NCBI GenBank assembly: GCA_033283325.1
Contig: JAWMQO010000006.1
Location: forward strand, 1-64,000
DNA from: Mangrovimicrobium sp033283325
GTDB lineage: Bacteria > Pseudomonadota > Gammaproteobacteria > Pseudomonadales > Halieaceae
Length of the DNA: 64,000 nt
Reading direction: 5' to 3'
Each line of letters starts with the position of its first letter. Position 1 is the stretch's first letter. The translations under genes were made by a program, and so were the position numbers. Shown piece after piece: positions 43,272 to 51,942 of this stretch. Below the pieces are notes generated by a model, which made no database searches, was not told the origin of the DNA, and saw nothing but the letters and a program-made list of their open reading frames with translations.

Positions 43272-44165
43272 TTGCCTGATCCCCAGCCGAAATACCGGGG
43301 GCGCTTCGCCCCCTCCCCCACCGGCCCGCTTCACCTGGGGTCCCTGGTAGCCGCCCTCGCCAGCTACCTCGACGCGCGCCACCTCAGCGGCGACTGGCTC
43401 TTGCGCATGGAAGACCTGGACCCGCCGCGGGAAGAACCCGGCGCCGCGGACCGCATCCTCGGCAGCCTGCGCGCCCACGGTCTGCACTGGGACGAAAGCC
43501 CGCTCTGGCAGAGCCTGCGCACCCCCGCCTATGAAGAAGCACTGGCCTCGCTCGACGCGCACGACCTGCTGTTTCGCTGTGACTGCACCCGCGCCATGCT
43601 CGGCCCGGGCGGCGCCTGTGGCGGGCGTTGTGAACCCCGGCAGGATGCGATCGGCCCCGAGTACGCGCTTCGAGTCAAAGTCACCGATGCCGCGGCCATT
43701 GAATTCCAGGACCTGCTGCAGGGGCGTATCAGCGAACACCTGCAACAGTCCCTTCCCGACTTCGTGCTGCGGCGCAAGGATGGCCTCTTCGCCTATCAGC
43801 TGGCGGTTGTCGTCGACGACGCCGCCCAGGGTGTCACCCATGTGGTCAGGGGCTCGGACCTGCTGGATTCCACCGCACGGCAAATCTACCTGCAGGGCCG
43901 CCTGGGCCTGCCCCGTCCCGAATACCTGCACCTTCCCGTCATCACCAACCGTGAAGGACAGAAGTTCAGCAAGCAGAATCACGCCCCCGCGCTGCGCTCG
44001 CAAAACGCGGCGGGAAACCTGCGCCAGGCCCTGGCCTTCCTCAGGCAAGACGCACCGCCCGCCGCCCTGCAGAGCGTGGAGGAAATCCTCGGATATGCGC
44101 AAACAGCGTGGCGACGTGACGCACTGCCCGCCGTGCTGGGGGTAGCCGCGGGGGAGCCCGCCTGA
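43272..44165 (+). CDS. gluQ: Glutamyl-Q tRNA(Asp) synthetase
   Basis: 297 aa from a TTG, 6 nt after dksA. Glutamylates the queuosine base of tRNA(Asp). RFAPSPTGPLHLGSL includes the HIGH-like motif, QKFSKQNHA the KMSKS-like motif, and the zinc site is the Cys set in RCDCTRAMLGPGGACGGRC. As expected it lacks the anticodon-binding C-terminal domain of GltX. Confidence 0.95.
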   Translation: MPDPQPKYRGRFAPSPTGPLHLGSLVAALASYLDARHLSGDWLLRMEDLDPPREEPGAADRILGSLRAHGLHWDESPLWQSLRTPAYEEALASLDAHDLLFRCDCTRAMLGPGGACGGRCEPRQDAIGPEYALRVKVTDAAAIEFQDLLQGRISEHLQQSLPDFVLRRKDGLFAYQLAVVVDDAAQGVTHVVRGSDLLDSTARQIYLQGRLGLPRPEYLHLPVITNREGQKFSKQNHAPALRSQNAAGNLRQALAFLRQDAPPAALQSVEEILGYAQTAWRRDALPAVLGVAAGEPA

Positions 44166-44239
44166 GCCCCGCGCTTTACCCCTACCGAACCCTTCAGTAG
44201 TATCCCCCTTGCACCTACCCGCCGGGAATTCCTTGCGCC

Positions 44240-44416
44240 ATGTACATCAACCGCATGCTGGTGCTGGCACTGCTGCTCACCCTTATCTGCTACCCCGTGC
44301 TGAAAGACTGGCTGAGCAACGAGTACAGCGCCTGGTACCGTTATTACTTCCTCTGGAGCTGCGTGATCCTGATCACCTGGTGGAGCAATCGCTCGAGGCA
44401 TACGGATGAGCTTTAG
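44240..44416 (+). CDS. cbrX: CbrX-like small membrane protein
   Basis: 58 aa, ATG at 44240 and TAG at 44414-44416. It has two hydrophobic helices (about 5-18, MLVLALLLTLICYPVL, and 36-48, YYFLWSCVILITWW). It overlaps the start of cbrA by 11 nt, so translation is likely coupled. In Pseudomonas a small ORF called cbrX overlaps the start of cbrA in the same way and affects cbrA expression; identification here rests on position, size and helices. Confidence 0.75.
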   Translation: MYINRMLVLALLLTLICYPVLKDWLSNEYSAWYRYYFLWSCVILITWWSNRSRHTDEL

Positions 44417-47366
44417 CGCGGCGCAGGTCCTGCTGCTCGTCGCCCTCTTCCTCGCCGGCCTGTTTGCCGTCGCCACGCTGGCGGACCGGGGTCTCATCTC
44501 CCGCCGGATATCCCACCACCCGGCAACCTACATCCTGTCGCTGGGTATATTCGCCGGCGGGATGGCCAGCAACGGCGTGATCGAACTGGCTCACCGCTAC
44601 GGCTACAACTTCTTTGTCTACTACGCCGGTTTCAGCCTGCTGTTCGTGTTTTCCGGCCTGCTGCTGCTGCCCTTGCTGCGCCTGTCACGGGTCTACCAGC
44701 TGGCCTCCCTGGCCGACCTCCTGACCTTCCGCTTTCGCAGTGCGCGAGTGGGCGCGGCGGTTACCGTGGCCATGGCGATCGCACTGATGCCCATGCTGGC
44801 CCTGCAGATCCAGGCCCTGGGCGACAGCATCCAGATTCTCAGCAATGGCACGCTGGCCAACGGCAATGGCGGCGTGACCCACCGCAGCGCCGCCCTGGCA
44901 ACCTGCCTGGTGATGACGGTATTCGCCATGCTGTTTGGCGCGCGCAACATCTCCGCGCAGGAGCGCAACGCGGGGCTGGTGACGGCTATGGCTTTCGCCT
45001 CGCTGGTGAAGCTGGCCGCCATGCTGGGCCTGGGACTGATCGCGGTATTCGCTGTCTTCGGCGGCCTGCCGGAGATGCAGCAGTGGTTGGAGAATTCAGC
45101 GGAGGCCCAGGCGCTACTCGTGCAACACCTGCCCGTCGAAAACGCCCACGCCTTCCTGCTGCTGTTCTTCGCCGGCGGGCTGTGCATGCCCCATGTTTTC
45201 CACATGCTGTTTGCCGAGAACACCGAGAGCCGTGACCTGCGCGGCGCGTCCTGGAGCGTGCCGCTCTATCTCATGCTGCTGAGCCTGCCGGTACTGCCCC
45301 TGGCCTGGGCCGGACTGCGCCTGGAACTGGGGGACAGCGGGCGTCTCGAATACGCCGGGCTGCTCCTCGGCCAGTATCTCGACTCGCCACTGGCCAGCAT
45401 ACTCGCCTTCCTCGCGACACTCGCCGCCGCCAGCGCGGCTACCGTCGTCGCAACCCTGGCGCTGGCGAACATGTGCGTGAATCACCTGATCCTGCCCTCG
45501 CGCCTGCTCAACCTGAGCCAGGACAGCGACATCTACCGGCACCTGCGCTGGCTGCGTCGGGCACTCATCGCGGTACTGATCATCGGCGGCTACTTCTCCT
45601 ACCTCGGGCTGGACGGCCGCCAGAACCTGATGGGGCTCGCCTACCTCGCTTTCTCCGGCACCCTGCACTTCATCCCCGGGCTTATCGCCACCCCCTACTG
45701 GCCCGCGGCCAATCGCAGCGGCTTCCTCGCCGGCCTGTGGAGCGGGCTCGCGGTCTGGTTCGTCGCGGTCCTGCTGCCGGTTACCAGCGGCTATACCCCG
45801 GAACTCGCCCAGTTGCTGTCCGCCATACTGCCGGGCTCCGGCAACAACGCCTGGGCTTTCGCCAGCATGCTCGCGCTGTCCGTCAACGTGACGGTCTTCA
45901 TCGTGGTTTCCCTCCTCGCCCCCACCAGCGAGGAGGAGCGGGTTGCCGCGGAAGTCTGTTCCATGGACGACCTCAACCGCCCGGTGCGCCAGTTGCTGCC
46001 CATGGACAACGCCGGCGAGTTCGTCGACCTGCTGCGGCCTGCGCTGGGCGAGCGCACCGCCCAGGCCGAGGTCCAGCGCGCCCTCGACGAACTCCAGTTC
46101 ACCGGGGACGAGGCCCGGCCCTATGCCCTGCGCCGCCTGCGCCGGCGTATCGAGGCCAACCTGTCCGGCCTGCTCGGTCCGGCCGTGGCGCACAACATCA
46201 TCGAGCGCTGTATCCCGATCCAGGCCAGCGGCAATGAAGACATCACCATGATCGAGCGCTTCCTCGACACCCAGGTGCAGTTCACCGGCCTGGCGGCGGA
46301 CCTCGATTCCCTGCGCCGCCGCTACCGGGAAACCCTCGACACCCTGCCGGTGGGCCTGTGCTCGATGGGCGCCGACGGCGAGATGCTGATGTGGAACCGC
46401 TGCATGGTCGATATCACCGGGGTGACCGCCGCTGACGTGCTGGGCTCCCGGGTGGAGACCCTGGTCGAGCCCTGGCGCAAGCTGCTCACGGAATTCCGCG
46501 CCAGCGAGAGCGACACCCTGCTGCGGGCCGAAATCAATACCGGCGAGAACAACCAGCGCTGGGTGAGCCTGCACAAATCCCTCACCGCCGAGGGCGACAC
46601 CATGCTGCTGGTGGAAGACATCACCGATTTCGAGCGCATGGAAGAGGAGTTGCTGCACAACGAACGGCTGGCCTCCATCGGCCGCCTGTCCGCCGGGGTG
46701 GCCCACGAGATCGGCAACCCGGTAACCGCCATTGCCTGCCTCGCACAAAACCTCGAGTACGCGGAAGACTGTGAGGAGATTGGCACTACGGCCCAGGACA
46801 TCCTGCGCCAGACCGCCCGCGTCTCGCGCATCGTGGATTCGCTGGTCAATTTCTCCCACGCCGGCTCCCAGTCCGAGAACCTCGAACTGAAACCCTGCAA
46901 CCTGGCGGATTGCGTCGACGAGGCCATTCACCTGCTCAGCCTGGACCGCGAAGCGCCGCCGGTGCAGTACGAGAACCGCTGCGATCGCGAGGTGGTGGTT
47001 CTGGCCGACAGCCAGTTGCTGCTGCAGGTTTTCGTCAACCTGCTGGGCAACGCCAGGGATGCCTGCAACAGCGAAGGACTGGTGCAGGTGCGCTCCTACG
47101 AGAGCGGCGAGCGGGTATTGATAGATGTCGAAGACAACGGCCACGGCATCCCCACAGCCCTGCAGAGCCAGGTCTTCGAACCCTTCTTCACCACCAAGGA
47201 CCCGGGCGCTGGCACCGGGCTCGGCCTCGCCCTGGTCTATAGCATCATGGACGACCTCGGCGGCTCGGTGCATCTCACCAGCCCGCTGCAAACCGGCCCG
47301 AATCCAGGCACCCGATTCACTCTCGAACTGGGTTCCGCAAGCTACGGTGAAGTCTTCGCGGTGTAA
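44406..47366 (+). CDS. cbrA: Sodium-solute-symporter-fused sensor kinase CbrA
   Basis: 986 aa. About residues 5-505 form a 12- or 13-helix SLC5/SSS transporter domain, then a linker (about 510-630), a PAS domain (about 640-740), a HisKA domain with H767 in GVAHEIGNPVTA and an HATPase (VNLLGNARDAC, DNGHGI, GTGLGLALVY). CbrA senses carbon/nitrogen state and in Pseudomonas also transports histidine. It phosphorylates the downstream regulator CbrB, 86 nt away. Confidence 0.95.
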   Translation: MSFSAAQVLLLVALFLAGLFAVATLADRGLISRRISHHPATYILSLGIFAGGMASNGVIELAHRYGYNFFVYYAGFSLLFVFSGLLLLPLLRLSRVYQLASLADLLTFRFRSARVGAAVTVAMAIALMPMLALQIQALGDSIQILSNGTLANGNGGVTHRSAALATCLVMTVFAMLFGARNISAQERNAGLVTAMAFASLVKLAAMLGLGLIAVFAVFGGLPEMQQWLENSAEAQALLVQHLPVENAHAFLLLFFAGGLCMPHVFHMLFAENTESRDLRGASWSVPLYLMLLSLPVLPLAWAGLRLELGDSGRLEYAGLLLGQYLDSPLASILAFLATLAAASAATVVATLALANMCVNHLILPSRLLNLSQDSDIYRHLRWLRRALIAVLIIGGYFSYLGLDGRQNLMGLAYLAFSGTLHFIPGLIATPYWPAANRSGFLAGLWSGLAVWFVAVLLPVTSGYTPELAQLLSAILPGSGNNAWAFASMLALSVNVTVFIVVSLLAPTSEEERVAAEVCSMDDLNRPVRQLLPMDNAGEFVDLLRPALGERTAQAEVQRALDELQFTGDEARPYALRRLRRRIEANLSGLLGPAVAHNIIERCIPIQASGNEDITMIERFLDTQVQFTGLAADLDSLRRRYRETLDTLPVGLCSMGADGEMLMWNRCMVDITGVTAADVLGSRVETLVEPWRKLLTEFRASESDTLLRAEINTGENNQRWVSLHKSLTAEGDTMLLVEDITDFERMEEELLHNERLASIGRLSAGVAHEIGNPVTAIACLAQNLEYAEDCEEIGTTAQDILRQTARVSRIVDSLVNFSHAGSQSENLELKPCNLADCVDEAIHLLSLDREAPPVQYENRCDREVVVLADSQLLLQVFVNLLGNARDACNSEGLVQVRSYESGERVLIDVEDNGHGIPTALQSQVFEPFFTTKDPGAGTGLGLALVYSIMDDLGGSVHLTSPLQTGPNPGTRFTLELGSASYGEVFAV

Positions 47367-47452
47367 CCGTAAGCCACAAACGGCCCGCAAACTGGCATAT
47401 TTTTCCCACGAGGAGTATCTTCGTTAGTCCCCTGAATTCCGGGTGCCCTGGC

Positions 47453-48886
47453 ATGCAGAAAATTCTTGTTGTCGAAGACGAGTCGGTAATCCGCACGGCC
47501 CTGCGCCGCCTGCTGGAACGCAACAGCTATGACGTCAGCGAGGCGGGCTCGGTGCAGCAGGCGGAGTCGGACTTCAGTTTCGATGACTTCGACCTGATCA
47601 TTTCCGATCTGCGTCTCCCCGGCGCACCGGGCACCGACCTGATCAAGAAGGCCGGCGAGGTGCCGGTACTGATCATGACCAGCTACGCCAGCCTGCGCTC
47701 CGCTGTCGACTCCATGCGTATGGGCGCCGTGGACTACATCGCCAAGCCCTTCGACCACGGCGACATGGTCAGTGCGGTGCAGCGCATCATCGCCGACCAC
47801 CCGACCCCCCGGGCGGAGCAGGAGAAAGCAGCCCGAACCCGCTCCAGCGGGGACGCCGACGCCACGGGCATCATCGGCTCGTGCCAGGCCATGCAGCACC
47901 TCTTCGACCAGCTGAAGCGAATCGCCCCCACCGAGTCCACCGTGCTGGTACTCGGGGAGACCGGTACCGGCAAGGAACTGGTGGCCCGCAACATCCACCG
48001 GCAGAGTACGCGCTCGGCCAAGACCCTGATCTCGGTCAACTGCGCGGCGATCCCGGAAACCCTGATCGAGTCTGAGCTGTTCGGCTATGAGAAGGGCGCC
48101 TTCACCGGCGCCAACACCAGCCGCATGGGCCTGATCGAAGCCGCCGACGGCGGCACCCTGTTTCTCGACGAGATAGGCGAACTGCCCATGGAGGCCCAGG
48201 CCCGGCTGCTGCGCTTCATCCAGGAAGGGGAGATCCGTCGCATCGGCTCGGTCCACTCGCGCAAGGTCGATGTGCGCCTGATCTGCGCGACCCACCGCAA
48301 CCTGCCGCAGCTGGCGGCCAACGGCCAGTTTCGCCAGGACCTTTACTACCGCATCAATGTGCTGCGCCTGTCACTGCCCCCCCTGCGCGAGCGTGGCAAG
48401 GACATTCTCCACCTCGCCGAGCGCATGCTGGAGCAGCAGGCGGAGAAACTGGGCAAGCCAAAACTCTACCTCTCACCGCGGGCGATCCAGGCCATCACAA
48501 CCTACCAGTGGCCGGGTAATGTACGCGAGCTGGAACACGCGATAGAACGCGCCGCCGTACTGGCCGACAGCGAGGAGATCGACAACGACAACCTGGGCAT
48601 CGACCTGGAACTGGTCAACGTAAACCGCCTGCGGGCGGAGAGCTCGAGCCCCAAGGCCCCCAGCGAGCGCAAGAGCAGCGCCAGCGAGCCCCAGGAAGAC
48701 CTTTCTCTGGAAGACTACTTCCAGCACTTCGTGCTCGAGCACCAGGACTCCATGAGCGAGACCGAGCTCGCCCAGAAGCTGGGTATCAGTCGCAAGTGCC
48801 TGTGGGAACGGCGCCAGCGCTTCGGCCTGCCGCGCAGTAAATCCGCAAGCCCGACCCGCCGCCGGCGCGCCGGTGGCGACAGCTGA
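47453..48886 (+). CDS. cbrB: NtrC-family response regulator CbrB
   Basis: 477 aa. Receiver domain with D52 in LIISDLRLPG, AAA+ domain with Walker A LGETGTGKE (167-175), sigma-54 contact loop GAFTGA (215-220), and Fis-type HTH at the end (ETELAQKLGISRKCLWERR). It activates sigma-54 promoters, in Pseudomonas those of the CrcZ/CrcY small RNAs. A fitting sigma-54 promoter lies about 130 bp after its stop. Confidence 0.95.
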   Translation: MQKILVVEDESVIRTALRRLLERNSYDVSEAGSVQQAESDFSFDDFDLIISDLRLPGAPGTDLIKKAGEVPVLIMTSYASLRSAVDSMRMGAVDYIAKPFDHGDMVSAVQRIIADHPTPRAEQEKAARTRSSGDADATGIIGSCQAMQHLFDQLKRIAPTESTVLVLGETGTGKELVARNIHRQSTRSAKTLISVNCAAIPETLIESELFGYEKGAFTGANTSRMGLIEAADGGTLFLDEIGELPMEAQARLLRFIQEGEIRRIGSVHSRKVDVRLICATHRNLPQLAANGQFRQDLYYRINVLRLSLPPLRERGKDILHLAERMLEQQAEKLGKPKLYLSPRAIQAITTYQWPGNVRELEHAIERAAVLADSEEIDNDNLGIDLELVNVNRLRAESSSPKAPSERKSSASEPQEDLSLEDYFQHFVLEHQDSMSETELAQKLGISRKCLWERRQRFGLPRSKSASPTRRRRAGGDS

Positions 48887-48891
48887 GGGGC

Positions 48892-48938
48892 GTTACCCCG
48901 CTTAGAATTGGTTACGAATCTTGGGGTAATTCGGTAAC
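48892..48938 (+). promoter_or_regulatory. Candidate CbrB upstream activator sites
   Basis: Two interleaved inverted pairs: GTTACCCC (48892) with GGGGTAAT (48923), and GGTTAC (48910) with GTAACA (48934). They lie about 80-125 bp upstream of the sigma-54 promoter, a suitable enhancer distance. GTTAC/GTAAC halves resemble what is described for CbrB sites at crcZ. Confidence 0.55.
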
Positions 48939-49013
48939 AAAAGCCATAAAGAGCCTCCGTACCATGAACCCAAGAAATACTTAAGTTAATGTTTTTATTG
49001 ATTTTTTATATTA

Positions 49014-49030
49014 TTGGCACAGGCGATGCA
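49014..49030 (+). promoter_or_regulatory. Sigma-54 promoter of the CrcZ-like RNA
   Basis: TTGGCACAGGCGATGCA has GG at 49016-49017 and GC at 49028-49029 with exactly ten bases between, the -24/-12 pattern of RpoN promoters (TGGCAC..TGCA). The start of transcription would be near 49041. Confidence 0.8.
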
Positions 49031-49100
49031 CTTTATTTAGCCAGTGTCACCAATAACAATAACAGGCACACTTAATAACAATAACAGTCTTCACTATGGA

Positions 49101-49130
49101 CCTGGATGGGGAAGGAAACTTCCCCTTCAA
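49101..49130 (+). terminator. Internal hairpin of the CrcZ-like RNA
   Basis: GGGGAAG-GAAA-CTTCCCC (49108-49125), a 7-bp stem with a GAAA loop, followed by TTCAATTT. It is preceded by ACCTGGAT, as is the final hairpin, so this is half of an internal duplication. The T-rich tail is weak; termination here may be partial. Confidence 0.5.
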
Positions 49131-49292
49131 TTTATAGAGGGTCCGACAATGCTTTGTGAGACATGTGTCTTGCTGATGTTGTCGACAAAAAGTTTAAACA
49201 ACTCTCGGCGCTTCGACATCGAAAGTTGCCAGAACAACTAAAAATAATAATTCCATAGAAATAACAATAATCTCTGTGCACCAGACCTGGAT

Positions 49293-49320
49293 GGGGAAGA
49301 CTTAGTCTTCCCCTTCGTTC
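49293..49320 (+). terminator. Terminator of the CrcZ-like RNA
   Basis: GGGGAAGAC-TTA-GTCTTCCCC (49293-49313), a perfect 9-bp stem followed by TTCGTTCATT. It ends the non-coding region just before pcnB. Confidence 0.7.
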
Positions 49321-49401
49321 ATTCTGGGCCCACAAAAGCCCTGGGGACATGTGGTAGACTGCGACCCGGCTTACCCCACCAAGGATCAGGCGTACCCTCC
49401 T

Positions 49402-50703
49402 TTGAAAGTCATCCCCCGGGACCAGCACTGCATTTCACGCAAGAACATCAGCGATGGCGCACTGAAGGTCATGGCACGCCTGCGCGGCCAGGGCCACCAG
49501 GCCTACCTGGTCGGTGGCGCGGTCAGGGACATGCTGCTGGGGGGACACCCCAAGGATTTCGACATCGCCACCGACGCTACCCCGGAGGCGGTGCACGGAT
49601 TGTTCGGCAATTCCCGTATCATCGGTCGCCGCTTCCGCATCGTCCATGTGCGCTTCGGCCGCGAGATCATCGAGGTCACCACCTTCCGCGGGCACCACGA
49701 CAACGGCGACGCCAAGGGCGCGGAGCACAGCGGCAAGCACAGCCGCCAGTCCGACAAGGGCCTGCTGCTGCGCGACAACGTCTACGGCACCCTGGAAGAG
49801 GACGCGGTGCGCCGCGACCTCTCGGTCAACGCCCTCTATTACGATGCCGGCAGCTTCGAGGTACTGGACCACGTGGAGGGCCTTCAAGATCTGGAGGCCC
49901 GGCGTATCCGGGTGATCGGCGAGCCGGCACAGCGTTACCGCGAGGATCCGGTGCGGATGCTGCGGGTATTGCGCTTCGCCGCCAAGCTCGATTTCGACAT
50001 CGAGGAGAAAACCGAAGCCGCCATTCCCGAGTGCGCGGCCCTGCTGCGGGAAATCCCCGCTGCCCGCCTCTTCGACGAGTTTCTCAAACTCTTCCTCGGC
50101 GGTTACGCCGCTGCCACATTCGATTTGCTGCTGCGCCACGACCTGCTCCAGTACCTGTTCCCGGAAAGCGACGCCCTGCTCCAGCGAGAGCCGGAATCCC
50201 TCGCCCTGGTGCGCGCCGCCATGGGCAATACCGACCAGCGGATCGCCGCGGAAAAGCCGGTGACACCCGCCTTCCTCTTCGCCGCGCTGCTGTGGCCGGT
50301 CACCCGCGCCCTGGCACAGGAAATCGAGGCCGGGGGCGAGCCACCGGTCCCGGCGCTGCACAGTGCCGCGCAACAGGTGATCGCCGAGGCCGTGCAACAC
50401 GTGGCGATTCCACGCCGCTTCAGCCAGCCGATGCGCGAGATCTGGGAGTTCCAGCAGCGCCTGACCCGCACCCGCGGCAAGAAGGCCCAGGAAGTCGCGA
50501 GCCACCGGCGCTTTCGCGCCGCCTACGACTTCCTGCTGCTGCGCGAACAGGCGGGGGAGGACACCGGGGGCCTCGGCGCCTGGTGGACCGAGTACCAGCA
50601 ACAGAATCCGGACATCACCCAGCAGCAGGCCTCGCCCGCTGAAGAGCGACGGCCCGCCCGCCGTCGTCGCCCGCGCAGGCGCCGCAATAACGACGGCCAA
50701 TGA
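49402..50703 (+). CDS. pcnB: Poly(A) polymerase I
   Basis: About 433 aa. Adds 3' poly(A) tails that promote RNA decay. AYLVGGAVRDMLLGGHPKDF with DIATDATPE is the nucleotidyltransferase signature; RRDLSVNALYYD and the RVLRFAAKLDFDIE head domain follow; the C-terminus is strongly basic (RRPARRRRPRRRRNN). The start is uncertain: TTG 49402 fits the family length, while a GTG at 49351 would add 17 residues but lies in what looks like a promoter (TGGTAGACT). Overlaps folK by ATGA. Confidence 0.93.
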   Translation: MKVIPRDQHCISRKNISDGALKVMARLRGQGHQAYLVGGAVRDMLLGGHPKDFDIATDATPEAVHGLFGNSRIIGRRFRIVHVRFGREIIEVTTFRGHHDNGDAKGAEHSGKHSRQSDKGLLLRDNVYGTLEEDAVRRDLSVNALYYDAGSFEVLDHVEGLQDLEARRIRVIGEPAQRYREDPVRMLRVLRFAAKLDFDIEEKTEAAIPECAALLREIPAARLFDEFLKLFLGGYAAATFDLLLRHDLLQYLFPESDALLQREPESLALVRAAMGNTDQRIAAEKPVTPAFLFAALLWPVTRALAQEIEAGGEPPVPALHSAAQQVIAEAVQHVAIPRRFSQPMREIWEFQQRLTRTRGKKAQEVASHRRFRAAYDFLLLREQAGEDTGGLGAWWTEYQQQNPDITQQQASPAEERRPARRRRPRRRRNNDGQ

Positions 50704-51209
50704 TCGACACCTATATCGCGCTCGGCAGCAACCTGGCGGATCCGCTGGAACAATTACAGCGGGCCGTCGACGCCCTCGCCCGATTGCCCCACAGCCATCT
50801 CGCCAGACTCTCCGCGGTTTACCGCAGCGCCGCGGTAGGCCCCGGGTCCCAGCCGGACTACCTCAACGCGGTGGCGCGTATCCAGACCGAACTGGCGCCC
50901 ATCGCCCTGCTCGACGCACTGCAGGCCGTGGAACAGGCACAGGGGCGGGAACGCAGCGTGCGCTGGGGGCCACGCACCCTCGACCTGGATATCCTGCTGT
51001 ATGGCGGGCAGCGAATCAGCGAACCGCGCCTGAGCGTGCCTCACCCGCGGATGATGGAGCGCGCCTTCGTGCTGTATCCACTGGCGGATGTCGCCGAGGC
51101 GAATTTGCTACTGCCCCACGGCGAGGATCTTGCTAAATTAGTAGCCGCCTGCGAGCCCGGCGACCTGAAGCGCACAGCACTTTCCCTGCGCCCGCCTTCA
51201 GTTCCCTGA
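50700..51209 (+). CDS. folK: Dihydropterin pyrophosphokinase (HPPK)
   Basis: 169 aa; transfers pyrophosphate from ATP to hydroxymethyl-dihydropterin in folate synthesis. YIALGSNLADPLEQL at the start, RWGPRTLDLDILLYG carrying the catalytic Asp pair, and VPHPRMMERAFVLYPLAD are the family signature. The start overlaps the pcnB stop (ATGA). pcnB-folK is a widely conserved pair. Confidence 0.96.
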   Translation: MIDTYIALGSNLADPLEQLQRAVDALARLPHSHLARLSAVYRSAAVGPGSQPDYLNAVARIQTELAPIALLDALQAVEQAQGRERSVRWGPRTLDLDILLYGGQRISEPRLSVPHPRMMERAFVLYPLADVAEANLLLPHGEDLAKLVAACEPGDLKRTALSLRPPSVP

Positions 51210-51264
51210 AGCGGCTCGCTACGGCAAGACCCTGAAATCGGCCCTGACGCGGGAGGCACAGGCC

Positions 51265-51927
51265 ATTAATATCGAGCTCAAGGGGCGGACACCTCCCGCC
51301 TACATTGCCGTAGAAGGCCCCATCGGAGTGGGCAAGACCACGCTGACCAAGCGCCTGGCAGCTACCTTCAATTACCAGACCCTGCTCGAGGAAGCGGAAC
51401 AGAACCCCTTCCTTGAGCGTTTCTACCGCAACCGGCAACAGGCGGCGCTGGCCACCCAGCTGTTCTTCCTGTTCCAGCGGGCGCAGAAAATCCAGGATCT
51501 GCGCCAGGCCGACATCTTCGAGCCGGTGCGGGTAGCGGATTTCCTGATCGAGAAAGACCCGCTGTTCGCCCGCATCAACCTCGACCGCGAGGAGTACCAG
51601 CTCTACGAGAAGGTCTACCAGCAGCTGACCATCGACGCGCCGCAGCCGGACCTGGTGATCTACCTGCAGGCCTCCACCGACGTACTGCTCACCCGCATCG
51701 AAAGCCGCGGCATCGCCGCCGAACAGGGCATCGAACGGGAGTACCTGGAGCGCCTGAACGAAGTGTACAGCGAGTTTTTTCTATATTACGATGGCGCTCC
51801 CCTGCTGATCGTCAATGCCAGCGAGATCGACCTGGCCAACGGCGACAGGGACTACAGCCACCTGGTGGACTACCTGCTCGACATTCGCAGCGGTCGCCAC
51901 TATTTCAATCCGACTTTTTTTGGCTAG
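51265..51927 (+). CDS. Deoxynucleoside kinase family protein
   Basis: 220 aa if begun at an ATT codon (51265), which has GGGAGG 8 nt upstream. The P-loop GPIGVGKTTL needs this upstream start, since the next in-frame start-like codon (GTG at 51328) lies inside the P-loop. Further motifs: EAEQNPFLERFYRN and DLVIYLQASTDVLLTRIESR with the lid arginines. Phosphorylates a deoxynucleoside, usually deoxyadenosine or deoxyguanosine in this group. It follows folK and precedes panB by 15 nt, as in Pseudomonas. Confidence 0.85.
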   Translation: MNIELKGRTPPAYIAVEGPIGVGKTTLTKRLAATFNYQTLLEEAEQNPFLERFYRNRQQAALATQLFFLFQRAQKIQDLRQADIFEPVRVADFLIEKDPLFARINLDREEYQLYEKVYQQLTIDAPQPDLVIYLQASTDVLLTRIESRGIAAEQGIEREYLERLNEVYSEFFLYYDGAPLLIVNASEIDLANGDRDYSHLVDYLLDIRSGRHYFNPTFFG

Positions 51928-51942
51928 CGTACAGGGCGGTCC

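Larger units (their letters stand above)
49041..49320 (+). ncRNA. crcZ: CrcZ-like small RNA (Hfq/Crc decoy candidate)
   Basis: About 280 nt between cbrB and pcnB with no ORF. It contains AATAACAATAACA twice (49052-49064 and 49074-49086), AACAACTAAAAATAATAA (49233-49250) and AAATAACAATAA (49259-49270). These are A-rich AAYAAYAA repeats such as CrcZ uses to bind Hfq with Crc. Position (cbrB-crcZ-pcnB), the sigma-54 promoter and the terminator all agree with Pseudomonas crcZ. In Pseudomonas the RNA titrates Hfq/Crc and relieves catabolite repression. Whether crc exists in this genome cannot be seen. Confidence 0.75.

Noticed and set aside
42555..44102. Upstream extension of the sfsA frame, antisense to dksA and gluQ
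   Set aside because: SfsA similarity begins exactly at 42554, and the extension lies opposite two well-supported genes.
49138..49153. Second sigma-54 promoter (GG-N10-GC) inside the CrcZ-like RNA
   Set aside because: Only the GG and GC doublets match; the surrounding bases are unlike the TGGCAC/TTGC consensus, so it is within chance.
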